Shown here one piece after another: positions 52,336 to 62,600 of a DNA stretch of 64,000 bases. A program made the translations under genes and the position numbers. This DNA comes from Anabaena subtropica FACHB-260 (GTDB taxonomy: Bacteria > Cyanobacteriota > Cyanobacteriia > Cyanobacteriales > Nostocaceae). Where the stretch lies: contig NZ_JACJRF010000010.1 of NCBI RefSeq assembly GCF_014697105.1, forward strand, positions 1-64,000. The letters are read 5' to 3'. The notes under the pieces are model-generated. The model was not told where the DNA came from, made no database searches, and saw only the letters and a program-made list of their open reading frames with translations. Each line of letters starts with the position of its first letter. The first letter of the stretch is position 1.

Positions 52336-55300
52336 TCAAGAGCCTAGCTTTGAAGCCAGTAATAAGCTAATTTTGTCATCACTCAAGGCTGTTGAAAACA
52401 AGTATCCCTGGGCTTGGTCACATTCTAGTAACCTGAGTTGTACCAACTGGTTTACTGTTTCTACTCCTTCAGCTACCACACTCATTCCCAAGTTCCGGGC
52501 TAGCGTGACAATGGCGCGGACAATTGCCAATTGCTCACCGTCCCTATCAATTCGTTTAGTAAAAGAACGGTCAATTTTTAAAACATCAATCGGAAAACAG
52601 TGTAAATAAGCTAAAGATGAATAACCTGTACCAAAGTCATCGATACACAACTTTATTCCTAAAGTTTTTAATTGTTGAAGAATAGTAGCAGCTTGTTCAG
52701 GACTAGCCATAATGGCGCTTTCTGTAATTTCTAGCTTGATGCTGCTAGCGTCAAGCTCAAATTCTTGCAATAATTGCTCAATCTCTTCAACTAAACATGG
52801 TTGAGAAAACTGCTTACCGGAAAGATTGACATTTATACTCAAATACTGGAACTGAGGAAAGTCTGAGTGCCATCGTTTTAATTGTTGGCAAGATTCGCGC
52901 AAGACAAATTGACCGATCTGGATAATCAGTCCTGTCTCTTCCGCCACGGGGATAAACTCGGCTGGTGAAATTAGCCCTCGTTCTGGGTGTTGCCAACGAA
53001 CCAGTGCTTCAAATCCAGTAATTTTACCTGTTGCTACTGAAACAATGGGTTGGTAAACAACTCGCAACTCCTGCCGTGCGATCGCCCAGCGCAAGTCAGT
53101 TTCCAATTGCAAAAGGGCTACAGCTCGGTCGTACATAGTCTGATCAAATACTATGTGCCAAGCTTTACCTTGCTCTTTAGCACTGTAAAGAGCAGTATCA
53201 GCATCTCGGAGCAAATCTGCCGCTTGAACGTACTCATTTGTACCTAGAGCAATGCCAATGCTGGCAGTTGTAAATACTTCATATCCACTCAAATTAAACG
53301 GTGACTTGAGTACCTGATGAATTTTTTCGGCTATGCGGGTTGCGTCGTCAATAGATTTAATGTGAGAAAGTAAAATCGTGAACTCATCTCCACCCAAACG
53401 AGCAAAGGTATCTTCTGGCCGTAAACAACTTTGTAGGCGTTGGGCAAAACTGACCAGTAATTGATCACCTACTAAGTGACTCAAGCTATCATTCACAACT
53501 TTAAAACGGTCAAGATCCAAAATTAATACAGCAAACAACTCATCTGGATATTCTTTAATTTGGGTTATGGCTTGCGTTAGCTTATCCATAAATAAAACTC
53601 GGTTAGGCAGCCCAGTCAGATCATCGTAGAAAGCATGGTGGACTAACCGTTCTTCCATGTTTTTTCGTTCAGTAATATCCGTGGCAATACCTTCAATGCG
53701 AATAGGTTTACCAACATTGTCATAAATCACATGACTACGGTTAGAAAGCCAGCGTACCTCTCCATCGGGACGTAAAATTCGGTATTCTATTTCTTGGCTA
53801 CCAGTCAACAACAAGGGTTGAATAGTTTGACTAACCCATTGTTGGTCTTCTGGGTGAATCACCTCACACCACAGGTTTGGGTTATCGTGAAATTCACAAA
53901 CAGCACGACCATAAACTTGCACAACGGCGGGATTGAGATAAAGAGTGTCAAAGGTATCCGCCGCAATTGACCAAATCACAACTTCCAGAGAATTTAAAAT
54001 TCCGTCTAAACGTGCTTTGCTTTCTTGTAATGCGGCTTCTGCTTGTTTGCGTCCGTTAATGTTAGTCACCATTCCCAACGCGCCGACATAGTTTCCTTCA
54101 TCATCCAGCAACGGCGCACAGGAAATAATTGCCCATAAGTCTGAGCCATCTTTACAACGGAATTTAAAATCATGTTTCTCATGAATGCCTTGCCGACGGC
54201 GTGAAAGTTGCTCTTGAGCAGTTTCTAATTCTTCTGCATCCATAAAGGAGAATAACGTTGCGCCTATCATTTCTTCAACGGTATAACCCAACATAGCGGC
54301 CATCTGTTGGTTGACGAAGGTAGTTTCGTTATCTCCATTGAGTAGCCAAATTCCCTCTCTTGCCGTTTCTACAATCCGGCGATATTGTTCTTCTTGCTCT
54401 CGTAATGTCTCTAGCGCCTGTAGGTGTTGGGTAATATCATTCTGAACGCCAATAAAATTAGTTAACTGCCCATAGGCATCAAACACAGGTGCAATGTATA
54501 GTTCATTCCAAAATGGTGTACCGTCTTTACGAAAATTTTTGACGATGACATGGCATTCTTTTTGTTTTTGTAGCGCAGAACGCAACACCTCAAGACCTGG
54601 CTGATCGGTTTCATTGCCTTGTAGAAAGCGGCAGTTTTGTCCTATGACTTCATGAGCCGAGTAGCCAGTCATAGTTTCAAAGCCTTGATTGACGTAAATA
54701 ATGGGATTATGTGGTTGATTGGCATCTGTCAACACAATCCCATTACTAGTAGCAGCTAAAGCTCGTTCCATCAAATGTAAAGGAGCTGGCGATGATGATA
54801 GCCAGATATCACCTGTCTCAAAAGTTAAATTCCCAGATTCTGGTTTTTCCTCGGTAGTTCCCATGACAGTATTTACATCAGTAAATACGAGCAATGCTGC
54901 TAGCTTATTTTCATAATTAACCAGTTTGCCGGAAATTTTAGCTGTAAAGCTTTCTTTGTTGCTCTTTTTGATTTCTATCGCCCAGTTACTAATTAAATCA
55001 CCGTTTTGTAGGTTGCTAGTTAACTGATGCCATAAATCAGAATTAGCCAAAAAATCGGGTATTATTTGATCAAATACTGGGTTTTCAACAAGCTTATTCT
55101 TAAATAAAATTTGAGTACTTTCTAAACAGATGATTACTACCGGAAATGGGTTAATTTCAGCTAATAAATTAATTATTTCTTGTAAATCTAATATTGACTT
55201 TTCATAAGGCTGAAATTCTTGTATTAAATTGAGATTTCTAGCCTCACACCCACAGGTACAATCTTCTGTTGGCTGGGAAAAGCCTTTATTTTTTTTCTGA

Positions 55301-55344
55301 AGGTTCAGATGATTTTTGTACACTTTACCACGCGTAAAAACCAT
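52336..55344 (-). CDS. LOV-PAS-PAS-GGDEF-EAL photoreceptor, c-di-GMP enzyme
   Basis: 1002 residues. A Cys cluster (C29, C31, C33) and a PAS-like N-domain come first. A LOV domain (about 190-305) contains the exact GxNCRFLQ motif with the flavin-adduct Cys238 and the usual FRKDGTPFWNEL. PAS domains follow (about 315-435 and 440-560). The GGDEF domain has an intact GGDEF at 651-655, and the EAL domain an intact EAL at 779-781 (FEALVRW). It is expected to make and/or degrade c-di-GMP under blue light. It is monocistronic. A palindrome lies upstream at 55429-55442. Confidence 0.9.
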   Translation of the reverse strand: MVFTRGKVYKNHLNLQKKNKGFSQPTEDCTCGCEARNLNLIQEFQPYEKSILDLQEIINLLAEINPFPVVIICLESTQILFKNKLVENPVFDQIIPDFLANSDLWHQLTSNLQNGDLISNWAIEIKKSNKESFTAKISGKLVNYENKLAALLVFTDVNTVMGTTEEKPESGNLTFETGDIWLSSSPAPLHLMERALAATSNGIVLTDANQPHNPIIYVNQGFETMTGYSAHEVIGQNCRFLQGNETDQPGLEVLRSALQKQKECHVIVKNFRKDGTPFWNELYIAPVFDAYGQLTNFIGVQNDITQHLQALETLREQEEQYRRIVETAREGIWLLNGDNETTFVNQQMAAMLGYTVEEMIGATLFSFMDAEELETAQEQLSRRRQGIHEKHDFKFRCKDGSDLWAIISCAPLLDDEGNYVGALGMVTNINGRKQAEAALQESKARLDGILNSLEVVIWSIAADTFDTLYLNPAVVQVYGRAVCEFHDNPNLWCEVIHPEDQQWVSQTIQPLLLTGSQEIEYRILRPDGEVRWLSNRSHVIYDNVGKPIRIEGIATDITERKNMEERLVHHAFYDDLTGLPNRVLFMDKLTQAITQIKEYPDELFAVLILDLDRFKVVNDSLSHLVGDQLLVSFAQRLQSCLRPEDTFARLGGDEFTILLSHIKSIDDATRIAEKIHQVLKSPFNLSGYEVFTTASIGIALGTNEYVQAADLLRDADTALYSAKEQGKAWHIVFDQTMYDRAVALLQLETDLRWAIARQELRVVYQPIVSVATGKITGFEALVRWQHPERGLISPAEFIPVAEETGLIIQIGQFVLRESCQQLKRWHSDFPQFQYLSINVNLSGKQFSQPCLVEEIEQLLQEFELDASSIKLEITESAIMASPEQAATILQQLKTLGIKLCIDDFGTGYSSLAYLHCFPIDVLKIDRSFTKRIDRDGEQLAIVRAIVTLARNLGMSVVAEGVETVNQLVQLRLLECDQAQGYLFSTALSDDKISLLLASKLGS

Positions 55345-56013
55345 TGCCAGACTTTCTTAAATTACTGAGTAAGTTTAATCAAAAATCCCACTTTTTTAAA
55401 AAGCTCTGACACTTGAACTGATAGTGTTTGTACACTTGTACACCAGCAATCTATTATAGCGGTAAATGCTAGCCTAGAACTGTATATAATACAACCTGCT
55501 TTTGGTAGACACTTAAATGTTTTCACTGATAAATAATTTTGAGCATCTATGGCAAACTAAAAATTGTTTAGTTGTTTAGGGTTGACTATACAGTAATTAC
55601 TGAACACTAATTGTTAATTGTCAAAGAGAATTATTAAACTATTCTTAACTTTACTCCTTTTGATAGATGCAGTCACATTTTTTACTGAAAATTTATATAT
55701 GGACGTAACATTTCTTTAACAAAATGATGTGATAGGCGGAATGCAATATTTTCTAAGTATTTTATTATTACAGCACACAGCAATCTAAATATGACGCTGC
55801 GGGGTAAGCCAGTTAGTAGTAAGGAATATTCTAAGGGAACGCTGCGCGAATAGTCCTGATTCTTTTAAGCACTAAATGACAAAGTACTCAGGAATGGAAA
55901 TTGACTATTTTAAATCTCTGACAAAATCGTTATCGTTGATTCAATTTGATTACTCAGGGGGGATTTTGCCAAACCTATCTCGCTGTAAACGAAGATGAAT
56001 CTCCCCTAGTTCC
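55345..56013. other. long non-coding region upstream of the LOV-GGDEF-EAL gene
   Basis: About 670 bp, AT-rich, with no supported frame. It holds the promoter of the LOV gene. The only sharp feature is the TGTAC/GTACA palindrome at 55429. The right part (55800-55860) has short GC-richer words (CGCTGCG) of a kind seen in dispersed repeats. Confidence 0.5.
55429..55442. promoter_or_regulatory. TGTAC-ACTT-GTACA palindrome
   Basis: A perfect 5-bp inverted repeat spaced by four bases, 84 bp before the ATG of the LOV gene (minus strand). It resembles the cyanobacterial LexA-type pattern RGTACNNNDGTWCB at most positions but fails at the outermost ones. It could also be another dimeric regulator site. 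Confidence 0.35.
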
Positions 56014-56194
56014 AATACGGTTCGGATAAGCAGGGGAGGCAGGGGAGGCAGGGGAGGCAGGGGAGGCAGGGGAGGCAGGGGAGGCAGGGGAGGGAAGAGA
56101 TTTATTATTAAGCAATTTCTCTTCCCCTGCGTCTATTCTCCCCCTGCACCCCCTGCTCGCCTCAACAGATAACTCTGTTAACCGAACCGTATTG
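56014..56194 (-). mobile_element. G-rich inverted-repeat element (family 1), copy C, expanded
   Basis: This copy is inverted relative to A and B. It has the termini AATACGGTTCGG and CCGAACCGTATTG and near-identical outer 45 bp to copy B. The flanks CCCCTAGTTCC and CCCCCAGTTCC form an 11-bp direct repeat with one mismatch. Its GGGGAGGCA tract has expanded to about seven tandem 9-bp units (56030-56095), making it longer than copy B (181 against 145 bp). A frame across it with repeated SPA codons is an artefact of the tract. Confidence 0.75.
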
Positions 56195-56276
56195 CCCCCA
56201 GTTCCTGTTGTAGTGCAACAATACAATTCGCCGATAGTAGATGGCAAAAACGCAAAACTACCCTAGATGTACCTAA

Positions 56277-56375
56277 ATAAGAACGCTTTCAGGACATACA
56301 AGGGCAGTTTTGGCGATCGCTTTTAGTCCAGATAGCAAAATTCTGGCAATAAGCAGCGATGACAAGGTTTTCTGA
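56277..56375 (+). pseudogene. WD40-repeat gene remnant
   Basis: One frame reads TLSGHTRAVLAIAFSPDSKI then LAISSDDKVF before a stop. TLSGHTxxVxxIAFSPDSKxLAxSSDDK is one WD40 blade. No neighbouring blade or start codon is present. It lies just right of family 1 element copy C, so the element may mark the site of a larger deletion. Confidence 0.65.
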
Positions 56376-56556
56376 GTTGGATAGATTGCTGAATTGGGAA
56401 AAATTGGTATAAAACAGCAAAATTGAAAGAGTAAGGAGTGTTGAGTACTGAACACTGAGTAAAAAGTACTAGCCTCTAGCCTCTAACCTCTAATTTTTTC
56501 ATGCTTGTTAGTGTATGAAGTTGACCTTACTGCCTTCCTGCACTAGTTTGATTAAA

Positions 56557-56856
56557 TCAAGCACTACCTGTAAAGGTAACTTCAGGAAATTTTAATTGAG
56601 CTTCTGCCATCGGGCGGTTTCTACCTTCCTCTTGCCAGTAGTTAATCACCTCTGTTGCCTTATTGAGCAACTCGACGCGATCTAAATCACTGATCCAGTG
56701 TTTGGATTCGAGTTCTTTCTTCAACTCTTCCCAAGCATCATTGCGGGGCCAGAAGAAGTACTTAGTTAGAGGACTAGTACCTTTGCCTACCACTTGATCA
56801 ACAGCCAGCGCAACGTTCTCGTCTAGCCAAAGAATTTTCAAAATAAACTTGGACAA
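56557..56856 (-). CDS. 30S ribosomal protein PSRP-3 (Ycf65)
   Basis: 99 residues matching the plastid-specific ribosomal protein 3 / Ycf65 family over its whole length: [68 protein letters not shown], and [12 protein letters not shown]. It is a small-subunit ribosomal protein found only in cyanobacteria and plastids, which supports the cyanobacterial assignment. It stands alone. Confidence 0.93.
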   Translation of the reverse strand: MSKFILKILWLDENVALAVDQVVGKGTSPLTKYFFWPRNDAWEELKKELESKHWISDLDRVELLNKATEVINYWQEEGRNRPMAEAQLKFPEVTFTGSA

Positions 56857-56898
56857 TCACACCTCCGGCCAATATGTGTGTACTAAATTAATTAAGTT

Positions 56899-56932
56899 TG
56901 CGATCGCCTATGGCGGGCGGAACGCCATCGCT
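56899..56932. repeat. small dispersed palindromic repeat (GGGCGGAACGCCATCGC)
   Basis: GCGATCGCCTATGGCGGGCG followed by GAACGCCATCGC; the arms GCGATCGCC..GGCG and CGCC..ATCGC fold back. It recurs inside the antiporter gene at 17757-17806. It lies between PSRP-3 and the histidine kinase gene. Confidence 0.6.
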
Positions 56933-57071
56933 TATTTTAACGCAATACCTCCCCAGTTGACCAAATAGGTTAAGACTTAAGCAAAGAAACTCCTCATGAA
57001 GGTTTGATATGTATCCCGTAGACTAATAGTGAATGGGGAGAAAAGCAATGACTAATGACTATTGACTACCT

Positions 57072-58334
57072 ATGTTTAATCGCAGTCGCCGCAATCTAGC
57101 CAGTTGGTTCACCCTAGCAATGGGGGGTATTTTAATTGTGTTTGCGGCGGTGGTCTATTATGTAAAAGTCTTAGATGAGTTGGAAAAATTAGATCGATTA
57201 CTTTATCAAAAAACCAGCGTGATGGCGGCGAGTGTGAGGTCAGAACTCAACAATGGTCAGCGAAAGTTGGACTTGGAAAATGTCCCTCTGCTAGGGACTA
57301 TGGTACAACCGATGCCGGATAGTCAATTAGTCTATGCACGTTGGTATGATGAGCAAAAGCAACTGATACAATTTTTTGGTGACAATCCGAGCGATCGCCT
57401 TTTGGTTGCAGGTGGATTTAATACTATCAAAATTGATAGCAAGTTATGGTTACGTCAGGTGACTTTGCCTGTTTACCAGGATGGTTTATTAATTGGTTAT
57501 ATGCAAGCAGCAACGCCAATGACCTATACCGAAGCTGCTTTAGCTGAGTTTAGGCTAGTTTTGGCTATATCAGTCCCCATTACCTTAGGAGTCATAGCTT
57601 TGACTGGTTGGTGGTTAGGGGGAGTAGCTATGCAACCAATTCTTCAGAGTTACGATTACCTACAAAGATTTACTGCTGATGCTTCCCATGAGTTGCGATC
57701 GCCTCTGTCTGCTATTGTCAGTAATGCTCAGTATGGCTTAATATCTAAATCTACCGACCCAGAGGCGAAGCGTCAGCGTTTACAAAAGATTTTTGATATT
57801 GCCCAGTCAATGAGTACCCTGGTAAATGATCTGCTGTTTTTAGCACGTTATCAAGGTCGCATACCCATCGAATCATTGCAAGCCGTTGACCTAAAAATTT
57901 TGCTTTTGCAAATAAAAGATGATTATCTCACCCATTCAGAAGCACAACATCTAACTTTAATTTTTACGCTACAAAATCACAATGTCACAATTTTCGGTGA
58001 TAGTAACTTGCTCCGTCAAGCAGTCATCAATCTACTTAGTAATGCTTGTAAATATACTCTTGATGGTGGTCAAGTTCAGTTACAGTTATTTACCCAATTA
58101 CATTGGGCTGTAATTCAAGTTATGGACAATGGTATTGGCATTCCTCAAGAGGATTTACCATATATTTTTGAGCGATTTTATCGGGTAGATAAAAAGCGTT
58201 CTCGTAAAACAGGTGGATTTGGTTTAGGCTTAGCTATTGCTCAACAAATCATCCAATCTCACGGCGGTAAGATTTACGTTCATAGTATAGTCAAGAAAGG
58301 GACAACGTTTCAAGTCTTTCTACCTCTGAAATAA
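57072..58334 (+). CDS. sensor histidine kinase (orphan)
   Basis: 420 residues. Membrane spans at about 12-32 and 161-183 bracket a periplasmic sensor domain. The HisKA domain has His206 in FTADASHELRSPLSAI. The HATPase domain has the N box QAVINLLSNACKYT, VMDNGIGIP and GGFGLGLAI. It is a complete class I histidine kinase. No response regulator gene is adjacent on either side, so the partner is elsewhere. The signal is unknown. Confidence 0.92.
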   Translation: MFNRSRRNLASWFTLAMGGILIVFAAVVYYVKVLDELEKLDRLLYQKTSVMAASVRSELNNGQRKLDLENVPLLGTMVQPMPDSQLVYARWYDEQKQLIQFFGDNPSDRLLVAGGFNTIKIDSKLWLRQVTLPVYQDGLLIGYMQAATPMTYTEAALAEFRLVLAISVPITLGVIALTGWWLGGVAMQPILQSYDYLQRFTADASHELRSPLSAIVSNAQYGLISKSTDPEAKRQRLQKIFDIAQSMSTLVNDLLFLARYQGRIPIESLQAVDLKILLLQIKDDYLTHSEAQHLTLIFTLQNHNVTIFGDSNLLRQAVINLLSNACKYTLDGGQVQLQLFTQLHWAVIQVMDNGIGIPQEDLPYIFERFYRVDKKRSRKTGGFGLGLAIAQQIIQSHGGKIYVHSIVKKGTTFQVFLPLK

Positions 58335-58454
58335 AGTTACAGCACTGCTGAATAAAGTACATTACTCTAGTCTTTATCTTCTTTCCTTTTATAAACTTTA
58401 TTGTATAAAACCAAGCTTTTAGAGGTTATTTATAAAGTAAAAATAAAATTACTG

Positions 58455-58568
58455 TAGGGTGTGTTAGGCGCACATTCGGAGATGATGTCTCACTCCAAGA
58501 ATAAATTAAGCGCCTAACGCACCCCATTATTTAGGGGTGCGTTAGGCTAACGCCTTAACACACCCTAC
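58455..58568. repeat. GTAGGGTGTGTTA inverted-repeat element (family 2), copy 2
   Basis: 114 bp with GTAGGGTGTGTTAGGCG on the left and TTAACACACCCTAC on the right. The inner hairpin is GCGCCTAACGCACCCC / GGGGTGCGTTAGG around ATTATTTA. It is related to 46173-46251 through both ends and the GTGCGTTA inner words. Non-coding. Confidence 0.7.
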
Positions 58569-58723
58569 TTAAGATTTACTTTATAAATAGTCTCTTATAC
58601 ATAATTGTCACTTTCTGGTCACATTTATTGGCAATACTGAATATCAATATAGGCATCCAATTTGATTATTGAAAAAATTTAAGTAACGGTACGGTGGGTA
58701 ATGCACACCACACATAGATTTCA

Positions 58724-58745
58724 AAAATCAAGTATGAATCCTATA
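58724..58745 (+). repeat. AAAATCAARTATGARTYC dispersed word, copy 3
   Basis: It matches 46271-46292 and, inverted, 32832-32853. It sits about 35 bp before the rhomboid start codon. Confidence 0.5.
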
Positions 58746-58780
58746 AAATTTATTGTCATTCTTTTATAGGAAAAATAACT

Positions 58781-59476
58781 GTGGTTCCATTACGAGATAA
58801 TAACCCAACTACCATTACTCCCTATGTGACTTATGGACTCATTGCTGCAAATATTTTAGTTTTTCTGTATCAACTTAGTCTCTCACCACAAGAATTGCAA
58901 GGATTATTTCAAATTGCCGCCTTAGTACCATGTCAAATTTCTGACACCTGTCCTTCTGGGTTATCCAATCCACTCATACCAGAATGGTTGACCTTAGTTA
59001 CATCTCAATTTCTGCACGGTGGTTTTCTGCATTTAGCCGGGAATATGCTCTTTCTTTGGGTATTTGGAAATAATATAGAAGACAAATTAGGTCATATCAA
59101 ATACTTAATTTTTTATTTGCTTTGTGGTGTCCTAGCAGCACTTTCTCAGTGGTTTTTTTCACAAAATTCCACAATTCCAGCTTTGGGTGCTAGTGGCGCG
59201 ATAGCAGGAGTTTTAGGTGCATATATTTTTCGTTTCCCAAAATCGCAAATTCTCACCTTAATCCCCTTGGGATTTTTCTGGACTACAATCAGACTTCCGG
59301 CATTATTCTTTCTAGGATTTTGGTTTTTCCAGCAAGCTTTTTATGGTATTGCCAGTTTACAAGCTCGCAGTAATATCGGTATGGAAAGTGGCGGAGTTGC
59401 CTATTGGGCCCACGCGGGCGGTTTCGTCTTTGGAGTAGTTCTTGCTCCCTTATTTGGCTTATATAAGCGCCGTTAG
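58781..59476 (+). CDS. rhomboid family intramembrane serine protease
   Basis: 231 residues with six membrane spans. The catalytic Ser138 is in GASGAIAG and the catalytic His211 in WAHAGGFVFG. HLAGNMLFLWVFGNN is the typical span 2 motif with its Asn and His. Rhomboids cleave membrane helices of other proteins. The start is GTG at 58781, the first residue of the canonical VPLRDNNPT opening, behind a TAGGAAA ribosome site. A large hairpin follows the gene. Confidence 0.92.
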   Translation: MVPLRDNNPTTITPYVTYGLIAANILVFLYQLSLSPQELQGLFQIAALVPCQISDTCPSGLSNPLIPEWLTLVTSQFLHGGFLHLAGNMLFLWVFGNNIEDKLGHIKYLIFYLLCGVLAALSQWFFSQNSTIPALGASGAIAGVLGAYIFRFPKSQILTLIPLGFFWTTIRLPALFFLGFWFFQQAFYGIASLQARSNIGMESGGVAYWAHAGGFVFGVVLAPLFGLYKRR

Positions 59477-59518
59477 CAACATTCTAGTTCAAAAATTCCT
59501 TTTTAATCTCTTAATTCT

Positions 59519-59563
59519 GTGACTCTGTGGTAAACAAATAATTTTATCCAACCACAGAGTCAC
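59519..59563. terminator. 13-bp hairpin between convergent genes
   Basis: GTGACTCTGTGGT (59519-59531) pairs perfectly with ACCACAGAGTCAC (59551-59563). It lies between the ends of the rhomboid and SNF2 genes. No clean T run follows it, so it may end transcription in a Rho-dependent way or only block it. Confidence 0.5.
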
Positions 59564-59620
59564 GAAGATACAGAGAGAAAAGCAAAATTTTATGTCTAGA
59601 AATTGGATTTTATGCCCTAT

Positions 59621-62600
59621 TTAATCTGCTTCTTCATCAATTACTGTACTGCGGTCAAGTATGAGTAAGTTACGAAGTTGGTCTGTATCTAATTCAGTTA
59701 ACCACTCTTCACCCGCGCCAACAACTTGTTCAGCTAGTTGTTTTTTACTTTCAATCATGTCGTGAATTTTTTCTTCTAAAGTGCCATTGCAAACAAATTT
59801 ATGCACCTGCACATTTCGGGTTTGACCAATACGGAATACTCGGTCTGTGGCTTGATTTTCTACGGCTGGATTCCACCATCTATCAAAGTGAAACACATGA
59901 TTTGCCCTTGTTAAATTCAGTCCCACACCACCAGCTTTAAGAGAAAGAATCATAATTGGTGGGCCTTGGGGGTCGTGTTGGAAACGGTCAATCATTTCCT
60001 CACGTTGCTTTTTACTGGTGCTGCCATACAAAAAGAATATTTCTCGTCCTAGTTGTTTTTCTAAATGGGGTTTAAGTAATTTGCCCCATTCAGCAAATTG
60101 GGTGAAGATTAAAGCACGTCCCGCACCAGCAGCACCGTAGGTATCCCCTTCTGCAATTATCTCTTCTAACATTTCTTCTAACCGTTGCAGTTTTCCTGAA
60201 CTGTATTGTTCTAAGGTAGATACTTTCAAATATTGCGCTGGGTGATTGCAGATTTGTTTGAGTTTAATTAATAACCCTAAAATCATCCCCCGCCGTTGCA
60301 ATCCTTCGGCTGATTCAATTTCTGCTAGGGATGTTTCCACAACTTGCTGATAAAGTGCGGCTTGTTCTGCGGTTAAACCACAAAATACCGTCATTTCTTG
60401 CTTATCTGGCAAGTCTTGAATAATATCACGGTCTGTTTTGAGACGACGCAGAATAAATGGTTGAACTAAGGCACGCAATTGATTCAAAGATGCTGCATCA
60501 CCATACTTTTCAATTGGCATAGCAAAGCGTCTCTGGAAGAATTGCTTATTACCTAAGTAACCAGGATTGAGGAAGTCCAAAATTGACCAAAGTTCCTGTA
60601 GTCTATTTTCTACTGGTGTACCTGTCAAAGCAATGCGAAATGTTGTTTCTAATTGTCTGACTGCTTGTGATTGCTTGGCTTCAGAATTTTTTACATTCTG
60701 GGCTTCATCTAAAACAATTATCTGCCAAGAAATAGTATGTAATGATTTGATATCTCTGTGAATGAGGGAGTAACTGGTAATTACTAAATCATGATTTTTT
60801 ATTGCTTCTTGAAATGCCTTACCTTTGGGACGTTTATCACCATGATATTGTAAAATTTTAAGTGTAGGTGCAAATCTTTTCACTTCTCGTTCCCAATTAC
60901 CTAAAACAGAAGTGGGACAAACTAAAAGCGTTGGATTTTCTAGTACACCCTGTTCTTTGAGGTGTAAAAGGAAAGCTATGAACTGAACCGTTTTCCCCAG
61001 TCCCATATCGTCGGCGAGACAAGCGCCTAAACCCCAACGTTCGAGGAATGCTAACCAAGCAGCACCCCTTTCTTGATATGGTCGTAACTGTCCTTGAAAG
61101 TCTTTCGGTGTAGGTAATGGTGCAACAGCTTGATTATTTGTCAGCGCCCCAATTAATTCTTGTAACGCGCCAGAGGCTTCAAAACTGACTACTGGTAATT
61201 TCTCAATTACTTGAGTATCTCCAGTGCTGAGGCGTAAGGCATCTTCTAAAGATAAAGCCATCTGCTCTTTACGAGAAGCGAAAAAGGCTTCGGCTGTCTT
61301 GATATCTTGGGGACGCAACTCTACCCACTCGCCGTTAATTTCTACCAGTGGGCTTTTTAAAGCTACCAATTTGTCAAATTCAGCTTTAGAAATAGTCTGT
61401 CCGCCAATTGCTAACTGCCATTGGAAGTTTAACAAACTCTGTAATCCCAAGCGTCCTTGCTTTTTCGTTGGTGTCTCGGCGGAAATTTTCAAACCCAGGC
61501 GATTTGCCCAACCTTCGCGGTTAGCCAAACTGGGAGGTAAAATCACCCCTAAACCGCTATCTTCAAATCGCCAAGCCACAGACTTGATAAATTCATAAGC
61601 TTGGATGGGGTTGAGATGACAAAATTCAGGTGATTCTGTGTCTAAGGTAGGGGCAATCAGGGGATATAATCGGGAGGCTAACCCCAAACCCCGCAAAAAT
61701 GTTTCCTGGGGTTGTTGAATGGAGCGATCGCGGTAAACTAATTGTTCGACAGGATTTTGCCAAATAGTCGCTGCATCTACTAAAAATTCTGGATTATCTG
61801 CTGCTTGCAAGAAATATGCCAATTTCCATGCGGTTTCCCCCTGTTCTGGAGAGCGCAACTGAAAACAAGTACGAAATTGATTTTTGCTAGCCAATTGATA
61901 TTGTAGCGGCATCGTCCAAGCCTTGAGTGCCGCTTCTAGTCGTTCCAAACCAACCGCATCTGCATTCACTGCATTAGATGCACCAGTTAAGGCTTGCAAC
62001 CACTGTCGCACCGCCGATGGTAAAGATGCCATCAACCTAGTCTCCATCAGAGGCTGAGTTCCCACCATCTCCCGCAACTGAGTATCTATCACACTGTTGA
62101 GAAACCCCAATATTAATTCCTGCGGCTGACTAGGAAAATCTATATATAGAGGAGATTGGCAAAATTCCCCACTCCCTAATCCCTGATAAGTCCGACACAC
62201 CAATGGCATTTTGGCTGCAAACTTTTCTAAGCGAGTTCCATCTACAGCACTGTCTAAAAGTACTTGCCATCTAGCACTAACAGAATTATTAGCTTGTCGC
62301 TGAATAATTGGTAAAAACTTAGACCTGGAAATTAAATCTAAACTCCAACGGGCAATTTGTGACCAAAAACGTAAATCTCCACCTAAAAAAGCATTTTCTC
62401 CACTAGTAATATTTAAAGGTAAAGAAGTCAGAAATTTGATAGCTGCACTGGGATGAAGACAAAAACCTTCCACACGCCAAGGTTGTAGATATGGTTGAGA
62501 GTCTGTCTCAGATTCTAATGCGGCGGAATGTACAGGAGAAATTAAAACTGTTTCTTTCTTACTAGGTGAGAAAATCTCAGTTGGGAGAGCAATTATTGGG

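Larger units (their letters stand above)
58335..58780. other. intergenic region with family 2 element
   Basis: A 446-bp gap between two plus-strand genes. It contains the inverted-repeat element at 58455-58568 and the dispersed word at 58724-58745. The rest is AT-rich with no supported gene. Confidence 0.45.

Noticed and set aside
55975-56247. Minus-strand frame with repeated Ser-Pro-Ala codons
   Set aside because: It is produced by the expanded GGGGAGGCA tract of family 1 element copy C, lacks a ribosome site, and includes element ends.
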